Of a stretch of 64,000 bases of DNA, positions 15,954-25,975 are shown piece by piece. The first letter of the stretch is position 1. Each line of letters starts with the position of its first letter. The stretch spans positions 58,821-122,820 of the forward strand of contig NZ_VCHY01000020.1 of NCBI RefSeq assembly GCF_005877885.1. The letters are read 5' to 3'. The position numbers and the translations under genes were made by a program. The notes below the pieces were generated by a model that saw only the letters and a program-made list of their open reading frames with translations, was not told the DNA's origin and made no database searches. This stretch comes from Labilibacter sediminis. GTDB taxonomy: Bacteria; Bacteroidota; Bacteroidia; Bacteroidales; Marinilabiliaceae.

Positions 15954-18341
15954 ATGAATTACACTTATATTCTTTCCTTATTGTGCATATTAATTTTTAG
16001 ATCATCTCTAATATATGCACAAGAGGCTTATTTTTTTCAAGAGGGGACTGATAGTAATTACTATAATCAGTCGGCACTGGATTTTAATCTTTTAGGGGAG
16101 AGTGTTTTTGAAAACACTTATCCTCCCGGATATCCTGATTATCCAGGGAAAATACCTTGTTCAAACAATGCATATAAAGGATCCACTTCATTAAAATTCA
16201 AGTATACGTCTTCTGTAAACGGAAACTGGAAAGTTCATATTCATAGAAGTGATTGGAGTGCTGCAAATATCGTAGGTTCTGATACACTTTCTTTCTATTT
16301 ATATTCCGAAAACGGGCTGCCTAAAACAGCACTACCTCAGGTTGGTATCGTTTGCGCGGGATATAATGCATCAAAACTTTATTCATTAGCTGATTATAAT
16401 AATAATGTTCCTTCTAATGTATGGACGAAAATTACATTCCCATTACGTGTCATATTTGAAGATAGTGGAAATAATGCTTGTGATTTCTCCAAGGTTGAAG
16501 GGATAGTGTTCAATCAATCGGAAAACAATGATAGTTCAAGATTATTTTTTTTAGATGATCTATTGGTATATAGAAATATGGAAGTTATTCCCACTGTCTC
16601 CGATCTTACAGTGACCGGATACGATAGCCATGCAGAATTAAACTGGGCACACACTGCACCTTCTCTGACTTACCGTGTTTATGCTTCTTATGATAATGGT
16701 CAAAGCTATGAATTAAGAAAAGAACTTGATAATAATTATTATTTGGATTTTGTGCCGGGGAAAGCGAAGAATTCTACTGTAAGTTATAAGGTAGTATCGG
16801 TTTTTCAAGACATTGAATCTCAGGAGGCAACAGGGACCACTGAAATCAGGGACTTTTCAGACGATGAATTACTGGATATGATGCAACGCTATACATTCAG
16901 GTATTTTTGGGAGGGAACCTTGAGCGGATATGAGGGGAAGTTCAGTAAAGGAGATGTATTCAACGCCGGAGGTTATGGAATGGGATTAATGACAATGATT
17001 TCGGCTTATGAACGTGAATATGAACCACGTGAAGAGATAAAAGACAGAATAATTGATCTCCTTGAGTTATATGAATCCCTGCCTCGGTATCATGGCGCCT
17101 GGGCGCATTTTTACAATTTAAGCACGCGACAGCCAATCCCCCTTGTTGAAGGAGATAACGGTGCTGATGTGCCTGAAACCTCTTTTGTTGCAGCCGGCTT
17201 AATTGCCCTGAAGAATTATTTTACTAACGACGATCCCAAATCAGTATTAATACGTGAAAAAGCGGACGCAATGTGGAAAAGCATTGATTGGAACTGGTTT
17301 CGTAATGATGGAGAGAATGTTTTATACTGGCACTGGTCGCCTGATTACGGATATAAAATTGGATTAAAGATACAAGGCTGGAACGAATGCTTAATTACTT
17401 ATATAATGGCTGCCTCTTCACCTACGCATAGTATTCCAAAAGAACTATATACTGAGGGTTGGGCAGGAAATGGTAGTATGGTTAATAAACAAACAGTATA
17501 TGGTTATGATATAAGTCTGACGCGATGGATGGGAAGCCCTTTATACTGGATACATTATACACATCTGGGAGTAAATCCTCAAGGTTTAAAAGACCAATAC
17601 TGCGATGATTACTGGCAAGAGTATGTTAATACCGCCAAAATTCATTATCAATATGCAATTAACAATCCTTTAGGACACACTAATTACAGTGATAAATGCT
17701 GGGGACTTACATCAAGCGCTAATCCGGAAGGTTATGGTTATAAAGCTCACCATCCGATGTACAACGATGATGGAACAGTAGCCCCAACGGCAGCATTAAG
17801 CAGTATGCCTTATACTCCAGTTGAATCGATGAAAGCGTTAAAATATTTTTACAGGGAACGGGGTCACGAATTGTTTGACAGATGGGGACCATTAGATGCT
17901 TTTAATGATAATTTGAATTGGGTAAGTGATTTATATATAGATATTGATCAGGCCCCGATAATGATAATGATCGAAAATTACAGAACAGGACTTTTGTGGA
18001 ATTTGGTGACGCAAGACAGTGATGTAATGGCGGGACTGGAAAAGCTTGGTTTTAATTATGGAAACAGTAGTAGTGGGGAGATTAGAAAAAAAGAAATAGT
18101 AAAGGTTTATCCCAATCCAACCCGGGATGGCATATTTATTAAGAATCCTGATATTGATTTTAATCAACCAGTCGAATTGAGCGTATACGGTCTGGACGGA
18201 AGATTGATCCAAGTTAAAAGCCTGGAGATGAATGGGGGAAGTACCTATTTTGATTGCTCGAATTTATCAAACGGACTTTATTTTATAACACTAAAAAACA
18301 AGAACAGATATTTCGATGGGAAATTAATTGTTGAGAGATAA
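15954..18341 (+). CDS. Secreted glycoamylase-like (PF10091) glycosidase with T9SS sorting domain
   Basis: A 795-residue secreted protein. Order: signal peptide (to about residue 22), a jelly-roll carbohydrate-binding-like region (about 25-210), an Fn3-like domain (about 215-300), the PF10091 alpha/alpha-barrel (about 302-680, with LMTMISAYEREYE, DVPETSFVAAGLIAL, YWHWSPDYGYK and LSSMPYTPVESMKALKYFYR), and a type-A T9SS C-terminal sorting domain (about 714-795, KVYPNPTRDGIFI to FDGKLIVER). Known PF10091 enzymes include GH144 beta-1,2-glucanases; a beta-glucan-cutting role is possible but not proven. The sorting signal predicts secretion through the type IX system to the surface or medium. A paralog lacking that signal is at 22715-24925. 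Confidence 0.88.
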   Translation: MNYTYILSLLCILIFRSSLIYAQEAYFFQEGTDSNYYNQSALDFNLLGESVFENTYPPGYPDYPGKIPCSNNAYKGSTSLKFKYTSSVNGNWKVHIHRSDWSAANIVGSDTLSFYLYSENGLPKTALPQVGIVCAGYNASKLYSLADYNNNVPSNVWTKITFPLRVIFEDSGNNACDFSKVEGIVFNQSENNDSSRLFFLDDLLVYRNMEVIPTVSDLTVTGYDSHAELNWAHTAPSLTYRVYASYDNGQSYELRKELDNNYYLDFVPGKAKNSTVSYKVVSVFQDIESQEATGTTEIRDFSDDELLDMMQRYTFRYFWEGTLSGYEGKFSKGDVFNAGGYGMGLMTMISAYEREYEPREEIKDRIIDLLELYESLPRYHGAWAHFYNLSTRQPIPLVEGDNGADVPETSFVAAGLIALKNYFTNDDPKSVLIREKADAMWKSIDWNWFRNDGENVLYWHWSPDYGYKIGLKIQGWNECLITYIMAASSPTHSIPKELYTEGWAGNGSMVNKQTVYGYDISLTRWMGSPLYWIHYTHLGVNPQGLKDQYCDDYWQEYVNTAKIHYQYAINNPLGHTNYSDKCWGLTSSANPEGYGYKAHHPMYNDDGTVAPTAALSSMPYTPVESMKALKYFYRERGHELFDRWGPLDAFNDNLNWVSDLYIDIDQAPIMIMIENYRTGLLWNLVTQDSDVMAGLEKLGFNYGNSSSGEIRKKEIVKVYPNPTRDGIFIKNPDIDFNQPVELSVYGLDGRLIQVKSLEMNGGSTYFDCSNLSNGLYFITLKNKNRYFDGKLIVER

Positions 18342-18475
18342 CCATTATTTATTGATTATATAGGTGAGAATATCAAAAGTATCCGGGAGTTCATTGTGGA
18401 ATGAACAGGATCCCTGCAAATGAAGAATGAATCGATAGATTAATGTTTAATATTTAATAAAAAATAAAATAGAAT

Positions 18476-19504
18476 ATGTTGAATGGATTTGAAAGAGTAA
18501 ATGCCGCTTTGAATGGAGAACCAGTGGATAAAATACCTATCATGCTGCATAATTTCATGCTGGCTGCAGCTGAAATGAATGTAAGTATGGGGCAATACAG
18601 GGAGAATCCGCGTCTTATTGCAGATTGTTTTATTCACTCTGTTGAAAAATATGGGCTTGATTCAGTATTTGTCGATATAGATACCGCAACTTTAGCTGGT
18701 AGTGTTGGTGTACCTGTTCAATTTCCTGAAAATGAACCCGCCAGGTACCATGGGGCATGTCTTAATTCATTGAGTGAAGTTAAAAACCTGAAAAGGGTTA
18801 ATATTGAGAACTATAAATATGTTCAGAACTGGTTAGAGGCTGTAAGACTACTGAAAGAACATTTCGGGAATGAAGTTTATGTAAGAGGGAATTGTGATCC
18901 GGCGCCTTTTTCACTGGCATGTAGTATGAGGGGTATAAACGACTTTATGCTTGATCTTTTAATGGAAGAAGAGTCCCTGGTGAAAGAATTACTTGAGTAT
19001 GCAACAGACATTACGTCACAGTTTATAAGATTAATGGCCCAAACCGGAGCTGATATGGTATCAAATGGTGATAGTAATGCAGGTCCCGAATTAGTTTCCG
19101 CTGAAATGTATGAGAAATTTGCTTTGCCCTACGAAACCAGGATTGTAGAAGAAGCACATAAAGAAGGACTTGCATACACCTTGCATATTTGTGGAAATGT
19201 GGATGACATTCTGGATAAAATGGTTTTAACCGGTGCAGATGCTTTTGAGATTGATTATAAAACAAATATGCATAAGGCATATAATATATTTCACGATAAA
19301 GCAACTTTTATTGGCAACATTGATCCAAGTGGGGTGCTGGCTATGGGAACTCCGGAGATGGTTTATCAAAAAACGATCGAGTTATTAGATGTTTTTCGAA
19401 ATACGAATCGCTTCATATTAAATGCCGGATGTGCAATACCATCTTCAACTCCTGAAATTAATATACGCAATCTTTTGAATGCAGCCAGAGATTATAAAAT
19501 TTAA
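18476..19504 (+). CDS. UroD-superfamily corrinoid methyltransferase (MtaA/CmuA-like), PUL-embedded copy 1
   Basis: A 342-residue cytoplasmic protein of the uroporphyrinogen-decarboxylase superfamily. It starts MLNGFERVNAALNGEPVDKI. The zinc site of methyl-transferring members is intact: His237 and Cys239 in LHICGN, and Cys319 in LNAGCAIPSSTPEIN. True HemE lacks this HxC...C set and would not sit in a PUL, so heme synthesis is rejected. It probably takes a methyl group from an O-methyl sugar or glycoside to the corrinoid protein, or moves it from methyl-corrinoid to a carrier. The direction cannot be decided from sequence. It lies between a glycosidase (134 bp upstream) and a GH2 gene (11 bp downstream), so it is translated from a glycosidase operon. 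Confidence 0.88.
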   Translation: MLNGFERVNAALNGEPVDKIPIMLHNFMLAAAEMNVSMGQYRENPRLIADCFIHSVEKYGLDSVFVDIDTATLAGSVGVPVQFPENEPARYHGACLNSLSEVKNLKRVNIENYKYVQNWLEAVRLLKEHFGNEVYVRGNCDPAPFSLACSMRGINDFMLDLLMEEESLVKELLEYATDITSQFIRLMAQTGADMVSNGDSNAGPELVSAEMYEKFALPYETRIVEEAHKEGLAYTLHICGNVDDILDKMVLTGADAFEIDYKTNMHKAYNIFHDKATFIGNIDPSGVLAMGTPEMVYQKTIELLDVFRNTNRFILNAGCAIPSSTPEINIRNLLNAARDYKI

Positions 19505-19515
19505 AACTGAATAGT

Positions 19516-22500
19516 ATGAAACTGAATAGATATAAAGTATGTTTTATTTGTTTGATCCTTTTGACTGGATTTTCCTTTATCCATACCTTATCAGCTCAAA
19601 ACAAATTAACGGAAAATAAAATAGATATATCAAATAACCAATGGTATATATTGTTGGATAAAGATGCTGAATGGCAAAATGATGAATTGTTTCTTCCTCC
19701 GGTTGATATTGCCCGGTTACCTGTGAATCCTCCAACAGGGGGATGGGAAAGCCTAAGTCAGGCAGATGCCAGGCAAACCAGACTACCAGCCACAGTTGAA
19801 CAATACTATTGGGGAGAAAACGGAAATAGTTATGGCGTAAACGGTGACTATCTGGGTGTTTCCTGGTTCTTTACAGATGTTTATATCCCTGATGATTTTA
19901 AAAATAAGCGTATTTCTTTAAAATTTGAAAGTGTCAGAATGAGGGCTGAAGTCTTTCTGAATCAAAAACTAGTTGGCTACGACTTAATTGATGGAACACC
20001 TTTCGATGTTGATATTTCGAAATATGCAGTACCCGGAGAAAACAATATGTTGGCAGTAAGAATAACAGACCCGGGCGGCAACTTTGTATGGAGTGATTTC
20101 AGAACCTTTTACTGGGGTGATTATACTATCCCAGCAAGTCGCGGTTTTGGAGGCATAACGGGTCGGGTATGGTTAAAAGCCACAGACCAGGTATTTATTG
20201 ATGACGTGTTCGTAAAAAACACACCGTCAATAAAAAATATTGATGTTGAAATATCTTTAAAAAATCAAACAAAACAGATTGCTAACGGAATTATTGAGTT
20301 AAAGATTGAGAATTCCGTCAGTACCAAAGAGCCATTGTACCATGAAAAGTTTTCTGTATCTGATATTGAGGATGAGGAATCAATAATAAAATCTATATCC
20401 TGTCCTAAGGCTTTAACCTGGTCCCCGGAAACGCCAAATTTGTATAAGCTGATAGTAAATTTTAAAAGTGATGAGTTTACTGACAAGTACGAGACTAAAT
20501 TCGGATTCAAATGGTTTGGAGTAAAAGATGCTAAAGATGGTGATCGACAGTTTATTCTAAATAATAAAAGGATAGTGTTAAAGGGAGCAATCTCATGGGG
20601 ATTATACCCTGAAACAGGAATTTGCCCGACCAAAGCATTGGCAGAAAAGCAGACAAAAGTAGCTAAAGAGCTTGGATTGAATATAATTAATTTCCATCGT
20701 GCAATAGGACATCCCATGCTTATGGATACTTATGATGAGATGGGACTCTTGTGTTATGAAGAACCTGGAGGATATCTTTCAGCAAGAGATGAATTCAGTA
20801 AAAAATGGATGTCGGAAAAAGTGAAACGGATGGTGAAACGTGATCGTAACCACCCTTCCCTGATTATGTATAACTTTATTAATGAGATTGCCGGTAACTT
20901 AGATCCTAAAAGGACACCAGATAAGAATGACATAAAAAATCTCAAAGAGGCACATCGCCTGGATGAGACCAGATATCATTTGTTTACAACAACCTTTTTC
21001 CCGCCAACTTTAAAAAACGGGCATTGTCCCACTACACCAGATTCAATAAAAACTCACTTAGAACCCTATAACCATAAATTATTATTACAAGGTATATGGG
21101 CGCAACATTATTCCATGGGCAATGGGGTGTATTACGATGATATGTATAATGGGAAATCAGACTTTCTCAGGCATAACGACCATAAAACCGAAATCCTTTA
21201 TTATCCGGAAGAACAAGCTGTGGGTGCTATGCCCGATGTTACAGAAATTCGTAACTCTATCCTACAGAGTGGGATAAAAGGATGGGAAGGACAAGATTAC
21301 CTGGATTTGTATGAGGGGATTAGAAATGAACTGGATATAAAGGGATTTACTAAAGCTTTCCCAACGGTTAAGAGTCTGACCAAAAGCCTGGGCAACGTTG
21401 CTTTTTATACACAAGGAAGATGCCTTGAAAATTTCAGGATTAATAACAATAATGATGGTTACATTCTCAATGGCTGGGAAGGTGAAAAACTCCATCACCG
21501 TTCAGGAATAGTGGATGTTTACAGAAATCCTAAAGGAGATCCTGAGATATTTAAACATTATACTCAACCACTGTATATTGCTGTTATGCCAACTGAAAAA
21601 GTGGTTGAGACGGGAGAGACGATTAAGGTAGATTTTTATATAATTAACGAAGAAAATGTTAAAGGAAACCACACCTTGAATATAAAGGTGGAAGATGAAC
21701 ATGGCATTATTACAGAAACCTCAAGAAGGGTTAATATCCTTGGTGGAACAAATTTTTCCCAATTGCTTGCAGAAGGTTTTGAGCTTAAAATAAATCATAA
21801 AGGATATACGAAAATTGAGGCATCCCTGGCAAAAGGACAGAAAGAAATTGCTAATGGGAACGATGATGTTTTTGCTGTTAATCTGGAAGCCAAAAATATC
21901 CTTTCAAAGGGTATGGTCCTTGATACTACAGGGGTTATCCAAAAATTCATAACAAAACATGGAGGTCCTGCACTTAAAGAGTATAAGTTTGATATGTTCA
22001 ACTATAACTCTTACCGGCCAGATGAGAATTATAATTATTTAATAGCTGGTGAAAGCAATGTGCCGATTGAAATGGGTATTGCTGATGGGAATAGTCTTCT
22101 TAACTGGGTATCTGAAGGAAATAATCTGATAATTGTAGGTAACTCAAAAAACTGGGCTCAACTATTGTCCGATCAAAAGATAATTGATTACAGGGGTTAC
22201 GAAGAGCTCTCTCAGGTTTGGTTTGCAGGTAACTATTTTGTGAAAGACCATGAGCTGTTTAATGAACTTCCTGTAAATACTGCTTTCAACTGGGAATATC
22301 AGGCCTTGGCAAGATATTGGAAAGGTGCTTTTGATACACCAAGTTATACAGGAATACAGAACCGATACGCGTTGCGTCTTAATAACGAAGAAAACATGAT
22401 AGTTGGAGCAACATCTGATATGCGGAATGAGCTTTTTTCAGCCGTTACTATCATCTCACACGGACGCGGCAAAATAATCTTATCCTCTCTAAATATTATA

Positions 22501-22587
22501 GATGCACTAAAACAAGGACATAAGGCCAATGCTGTTGCGGGGAAAATATTATTGAATTATATCAATTATACTTCTACTAAATTTTAA
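19516..22587 (+). CDS. Glycoside hydrolase family 2 protein
   Basis: A 1023-residue protein with a signal peptide (cleavage near LSAQ, residue 27). Order: GH2 sugar-binding domain (about 60-235, with GVSWFFTDVYIPDDF and AEVFLNQKLVGYD), immunoglobulin-like domain (about 240-340), catalytic TIM barrel (about 345-600), then beta domains. The general acid is Glu457 in FINEIAGN, after NHPSLIMYN. The usual nucleophile motif on the later strand is not obvious; the Glu pair in YYPEEQAVG near residue 575 is a candidate. The last 200 residues are not a recognised domain. The sugar (beta-galactose, glucuronate or glucose) cannot be told. It is co-directional with, and 11 bp after, the methyltransferase. 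Confidence 0.85.
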   Translation: MKLNRYKVCFICLILLTGFSFIHTLSAQNKLTENKIDISNNQWYILLDKDAEWQNDELFLPPVDIARLPVNPPTGGWESLSQADARQTRLPATVEQYYWGENGNSYGVNGDYLGVSWFFTDVYIPDDFKNKRISLKFESVRMRAEVFLNQKLVGYDLIDGTPFDVDISKYAVPGENNMLAVRITDPGGNFVWSDFRTFYWGDYTIPASRGFGGITGRVWLKATDQVFIDDVFVKNTPSIKNIDVEISLKNQTKQIANGIIELKIENSVSTKEPLYHEKFSVSDIEDEESIIKSISCPKALTWSPETPNLYKLIVNFKSDEFTDKYETKFGFKWFGVKDAKDGDRQFILNNKRIVLKGAISWGLYPETGICPTKALAEKQTKVAKELGLNIINFHRAIGHPMLMDTYDEMGLLCYEEPGGYLSARDEFSKKWMSEKVKRMVKRDRNHPSLIMYNFINEIAGNLDPKRTPDKNDIKNLKEAHRLDETRYHLFTTTFFPPTLKNGHCPTTPDSIKTHLEPYNHKLLLQGIWAQHYSMGNGVYYDDMYNGKSDFLRHNDHKTEILYYPEEQAVGAMPDVTEIRNSILQSGIKGWEGQDYLDLYEGIRNELDIKGFTKAFPTVKSLTKSLGNVAFYTQGRCLENFRINNNNDGYILNGWEGEKLHHRSGIVDVYRNPKGDPEIFKHYTQPLYIAVMPTEKVVETGETIKVDFYIINEENVKGNHTLNIKVEDEHGIITETSRRVNILGGTNFSQLLAEGFELKINHKGYTKIEASLAKGQKEIANGNDDVFAVNLEAKNILSKGMVLDTTGVIQKFITKHGGPALKEYKFDMFNYNSYRPDENYNYLIAGESNVPIEMGIADGNSLLNWVSEGNNLIIVGNSKNWAQLLSDQKIIDYRGYEELSQVWFAGNYFVKDHELFNELPVNTAFNWEYQALARYWKGAFDTPSYTGIQNRYALRLNNEENMIVGATSDMRNELFSAVTIISHGRGKIILSSLNIIDALKQGHKANAVAGKILLNYINYTSTKF

Positions 22588-22714
22588 AACGTTTGATGCG
22601 ACTCTCCAATTTAAATCGGAGCAAGTTTTGGTTAAGATAAAAGCTGAGGCAAATCGGTAGATGACTAAAGTTTTATCTCACCCGGAAAAACGGGCTGCAT
22701 AAAAATATAGACGA

Positions 22715-24925
22715 ATGAAACGAACAGTAATAATTATCACATTAATATCGCTTTATCTGTGCACAGATGCTAAAGATCTTCGAATAGGCCAGATATTGTT
22801 CGATAATAGTTTAATGCAGGGAAGGTATTTTTATAGCGAAGCTTCGTATAAAAATCCAAGCTATATCAAACATTCACAGGGGAAACTAATAGTATGTAAC
22901 GATAAATCGTTTACTCCTGGTAATTCTTTAGAATTAAGTTATGTTTCAAATGAGGGTGGCAATTGGAGCGCTGAACTTAAACGACCACTCAGAAGAGATA
23001 ATTACACTTACAAGAAAGGCTCTGTACTTTCTATGTGGTTGTATGTCTCAACGAATACAAGGGTTGACGAGCTTCCATTTATTTCTCTCACCACAAGTGA
23101 TAGTATTATGTACGAAAAAGTGGTATTAGGTAATTATTTAAGAGAAAATTATCAGACAAATAAATGGATCAGGGTTTTAATTCCATTAACCTCGTTTACA
23201 GGAAATGGCTCCAATAATCCTCAGACAATCAATGAGAAAATCCATTCAGTTGTTTTCAGTCAGCAAACTGCAGATGGAAAGAATCATCAGTTATTTGTTG
23301 ACCAGATTGAAATAGTTGAGGATTTTCAGTCTTCCAGAAAACTTTCAATTCCTGTTCTGACAAAAGCATCAGGATATGAAAGACATGTACTCATTGAATG
23401 GGAGCCAATTGAAAATGATGAGATACGATACATAAAAGTTTACAGATCTGTAAATGGAGGTGAATTTACAGCTGTCGGAATTATTGAACCCTATATTTCC
23501 ATGTATTCAGATTATTCGGGTTTAGCCGATAAAAAGTTCTCATATAAAGTAACAAGTTTGGATCAAAATTACAGAGAATCCGAATTTTCAAATGTTCTTT
23601 ATTCATCTACCAAAACCATGAATGATGAAGAATTGTTGACGATGGTCCAGGAAGCATTCTTCAGATATTTTTGGCAAGGTGCCAATGCAAATAGTGGATT
23701 AGGCTTACATTACTTACCGGGAAATTCGGTTGAAATAAATCCTGGCGTTGCGGGAGGGCCCACCTTAATGAACCTTGTAGTAGGTGTAGAACGAAATTTT
23801 ATCACCAGAGAACAGATGGTCGGGAGGCTCAAAAAAATTATCTCCTATCTTGAGAAATGTGATAAATTTCATGGAGCAATTTCCCATTTTGCAAATGGAG
23901 AAACAGGAAAAATGATTCCGGCATTTGGCAAAGACCTTTCCGGAGGCGATCTTCCCGAGACATCAATACTTGTTCAAGGTTTATTGGTTGCAAGACAATA
24001 TCTTGACCAAACCAAAAAGGACGAGAAGGATTTAGCAGATCGTATCACGAAATTATGGGAAGGAGTCAACTGGGCCTGGTATAAAATAGATGATGACAGT
24101 CCACTTTTATACTGGCACTGGGTTCCGGAAAGGGAATGGGTTGTGCAGCATCCGTTAATTGGTTGGAATGAAACTATGTTGACCTATTTGCTTGCCATTG
24201 CGTCGCCAACCTATCCAATAAATGAAGAAATGTATTATACCGGTTGGGCTTGTCAGTCACCAAAAGCAAAAGAGCTTAGGGGAGCATACCAAAAAATTGG
24301 AGAAACTATCCCCGGATCATATTATGAAAATGGTGAGACCTTTCATGGTATTAAACTGGATGTTGGAATTTCCAGCGGTGGTCCACTATTTTTTACGCAT
24401 TATTCATTTATGGGGTTTGATCCAAGAGGTAAAAATGATGGTTTTACGAATCTCTTTGAAAATTGTAGAAATCAGACGCTTATTAATTACAGGTATTGTG
24501 TTGAGAATCCCGGGGGATATCTGGGGTATGGCCCTGAATGCTGGGGACTGACAGCAAGTGATTATCCATGGGGGTATTCGGCAATGGCGCCTGAACTTCC
24601 CAGAGATAATGGAACAATTTCACCTACAGCAGCTTTATCATCATTCCCATATACACCGGAAGAGTCGATGGCTGCATTAAAACATTTTTATCGTGACCAT
24701 GGAGCCTTTCTATGGGGAGAGTATGGTTTTCGTGATGCTTTTAACCTGAGTGAAAACTGGGTGAATTATCATTATTTAGGTCTGGACCAGGGACCTGTAC
24801 CGATTATGATTGAAAACTATCGTTCCGGTAAAATCTGGGAATTATTTATGAGTAACCCTGAAATTCAGGAAATGACCAAAAAAGTTTTTAAAAATACAAA
24901 ATACAAAACAGAAAATTATGAATAA
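22715..24925 (+). CDS. Glycoamylase-like (PF10091) glycosidase, paralog without T9SS signal
   Basis: A 736-residue protein with a signal peptide (to about residue 20), an N-terminal jelly-roll-like region (about 25-210), an Fn3-like segment (about 215-300) and a PF10091 alpha/alpha barrel (about 304-720). Conserved pieces shared with the 15954-18341 paralog are the FRYFWQG segment, [21 protein letters not shown], the Trp-rich [35 protein letters not shown] and [13 protein letters not shown]. It lacks the C-terminal sorting domain, so it likely stays periplasmic while the other is exported. Its last 8 bp overlap the start of a UroD-type methyltransferase gene. Confidence 0.86.
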   Translation: MKRTVIIITLISLYLCTDAKDLRIGQILFDNSLMQGRYFYSEASYKNPSYIKHSQGKLIVCNDKSFTPGNSLELSYVSNEGGNWSAELKRPLRRDNYTYKKGSVLSMWLYVSTNTRVDELPFISLTTSDSIMYEKVVLGNYLRENYQTNKWIRVLIPLTSFTGNGSNNPQTINEKIHSVVFSQQTADGKNHQLFVDQIEIVEDFQSSRKLSIPVLTKASGYERHVLIEWEPIENDEIRYIKVYRSVNGGEFTAVGIIEPYISMYSDYSGLADKKFSYKVTSLDQNYRESEFSNVLYSSTKTMNDEELLTMVQEAFFRYFWQGANANSGLGLHYLPGNSVEINPGVAGGPTLMNLVVGVERNFITREQMVGRLKKIISYLEKCDKFHGAISHFANGETGKMIPAFGKDLSGGDLPETSILVQGLLVARQYLDQTKKDEKDLADRITKLWEGVNWAWYKIDDDSPLLYWHWVPEREWVVQHPLIGWNETMLTYLLAIASPTYPINEEMYYTGWACQSPKAKELRGAYQKIGETIPGSYYENGETFHGIKLDVGISSGGPLFFTHYSFMGFDPRGKNDGFTNLFENCRNQTLINYRYCVENPGGYLGYGPECWGLTASDYPWGYSAMAPELPRDNGTISPTAALSSFPYTPEESMAALKHFYRDHGAFLWGEYGFRDAFNLSENWVNYHYLGLDQGPVPIMIENYRSGKIWELFMSNPEIQEMTKKVFKNTKYKTENYE

Positions 24926-25913
24926 AAAACAATTGTTTAATCGTTTGATTAATAACGAAAAATCAGATATCACTTCGTTTCATCCTCTATGGATGCATTT
25001 TGCGGCACGATTTATTGGTAAAACCTATGGCGAATTTGCTTCCGATTATAAAACTCTTGTTAAGAGTAACATTAAGGCGATGGAGTATTTTGATGCTGAT
25101 ATGGTAGGTTTGGTCTCAGATCCTTATAGGGAAACCGCCGCTTTTGGAGCAAAAGTTACTTTTCCTGCTGAGGAAGTGCCAAGATGCCAAAAACTTATTG
25201 TTAATTCAATTGAGGATGCAAATGCACTTAAAAATCCGGATGTTTATAAGAATGAACGGACACTTGACCGTATTAAGGGTGCAGAATTATATCAAAAAGA
25301 ATTGAAGGGTGAAGTTCCGGTAATAGGCTGGATTGAAGGGCCACTGGCTGAGGCTTGTGATTTAACAGGTTTAAGTAATATGTTACTTCAATTAATGATG
25401 GACCCTGATTTTTCAAATACCTTACTGGATAAATGTATGGTAACAGCAAAAGATTTTGCCGAAGCTCAAATAACAGCTGGCTGTGATATTATTGGAATGG
25501 GTGATGCTATTTGTTCTCAGATCGATGCATCTACTTATGATACCTATGTAAAAGAAAGGCATCGTGAAATTATTGACTTCATCCATGAAAAAGGTGCGAA
25601 AGTAAAACTGCATATATGTGGTGATATTACTCATATTCTGCCTTCCCTTGCCGATTTACCAATCGATATTCTGGACATTGATCACATGGTTGATCTGCAA
25701 TCATCCTATGAAATTTTGGGACCAGAAATTATCCGATGTGGAAACATTGATCCGGTATTTGTAATGAACAAATCTTCAGAAGAAGTTGAGAATGCATGTA
25801 AAGAGATGGTACAAAAAGAAAAAGGGAGAAAATTTATTTTATCCGCCGGCTGCGAAATATGTTTAGATACCTCAATAAAGAATTTGCAAGCTATGCGAAC
25901 AGCAAGTTTATAA
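24918..25913 (+). CDS. UroD-superfamily corrinoid methyltransferase, PUL-embedded copy 2
   Basis: A 331-residue cytoplasmic protein of the MtaA/CmuA/UroD group, more divergent at its N-terminus ([16 protein letters not shown]). The zinc ligands are present: His232 and Cys234 in LHICGD, Cys312 in [11 protein letters not shown]. Its ATG lies inside the end of the upstream glycosidase gene (8-bp overlap), which implies translational coupling. With copy 1 it probably forms a pair, one taking methyl from substrate to corrinoid and one from corrinoid to an acceptor, or two with different substrates. No tetrahydrofolate methyltransferase is found in the window to finish the route. Confidence 0.87.
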   Translation: MNKKQLFNRLINNEKSDITSFHPLWMHFAARFIGKTYGEFASDYKTLVKSNIKAMEYFDADMVGLVSDPYRETAAFGAKVTFPAEEVPRCQKLIVNSIEDANALKNPDVYKNERTLDRIKGAELYQKELKGEVPVIGWIEGPLAEACDLTGLSNMLLQLMMDPDFSNTLLDKCMVTAKDFAEAQITAGCDIIGMGDAICSQIDASTYDTYVKERHREIIDFIHEKGAKVKLHICGDITHILPSLADLPIDILDIDHMVDLQSSYEILGPEIIRCGNIDPVFVMNKSSEEVENACKEMVQKEKGRKFILSAGCEICLDTSIKNLQAMRTASL

Positions 25914-25975
25914 TTAAAATAAAAAAGTAGAACTACATAAGATATTAAAACATGGATAACAAAGAATTTGGATTA

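Noticed and set aside
4203..25913. The three UroD-type genes as heme-synthesis uroporphyrinogen decarboxylase (HemE)
   Set aside because: Two have the HxC...C zinc site of methyltransferases, all are placed with corrinoid or glycan genes, and no other heme genes are nearby.
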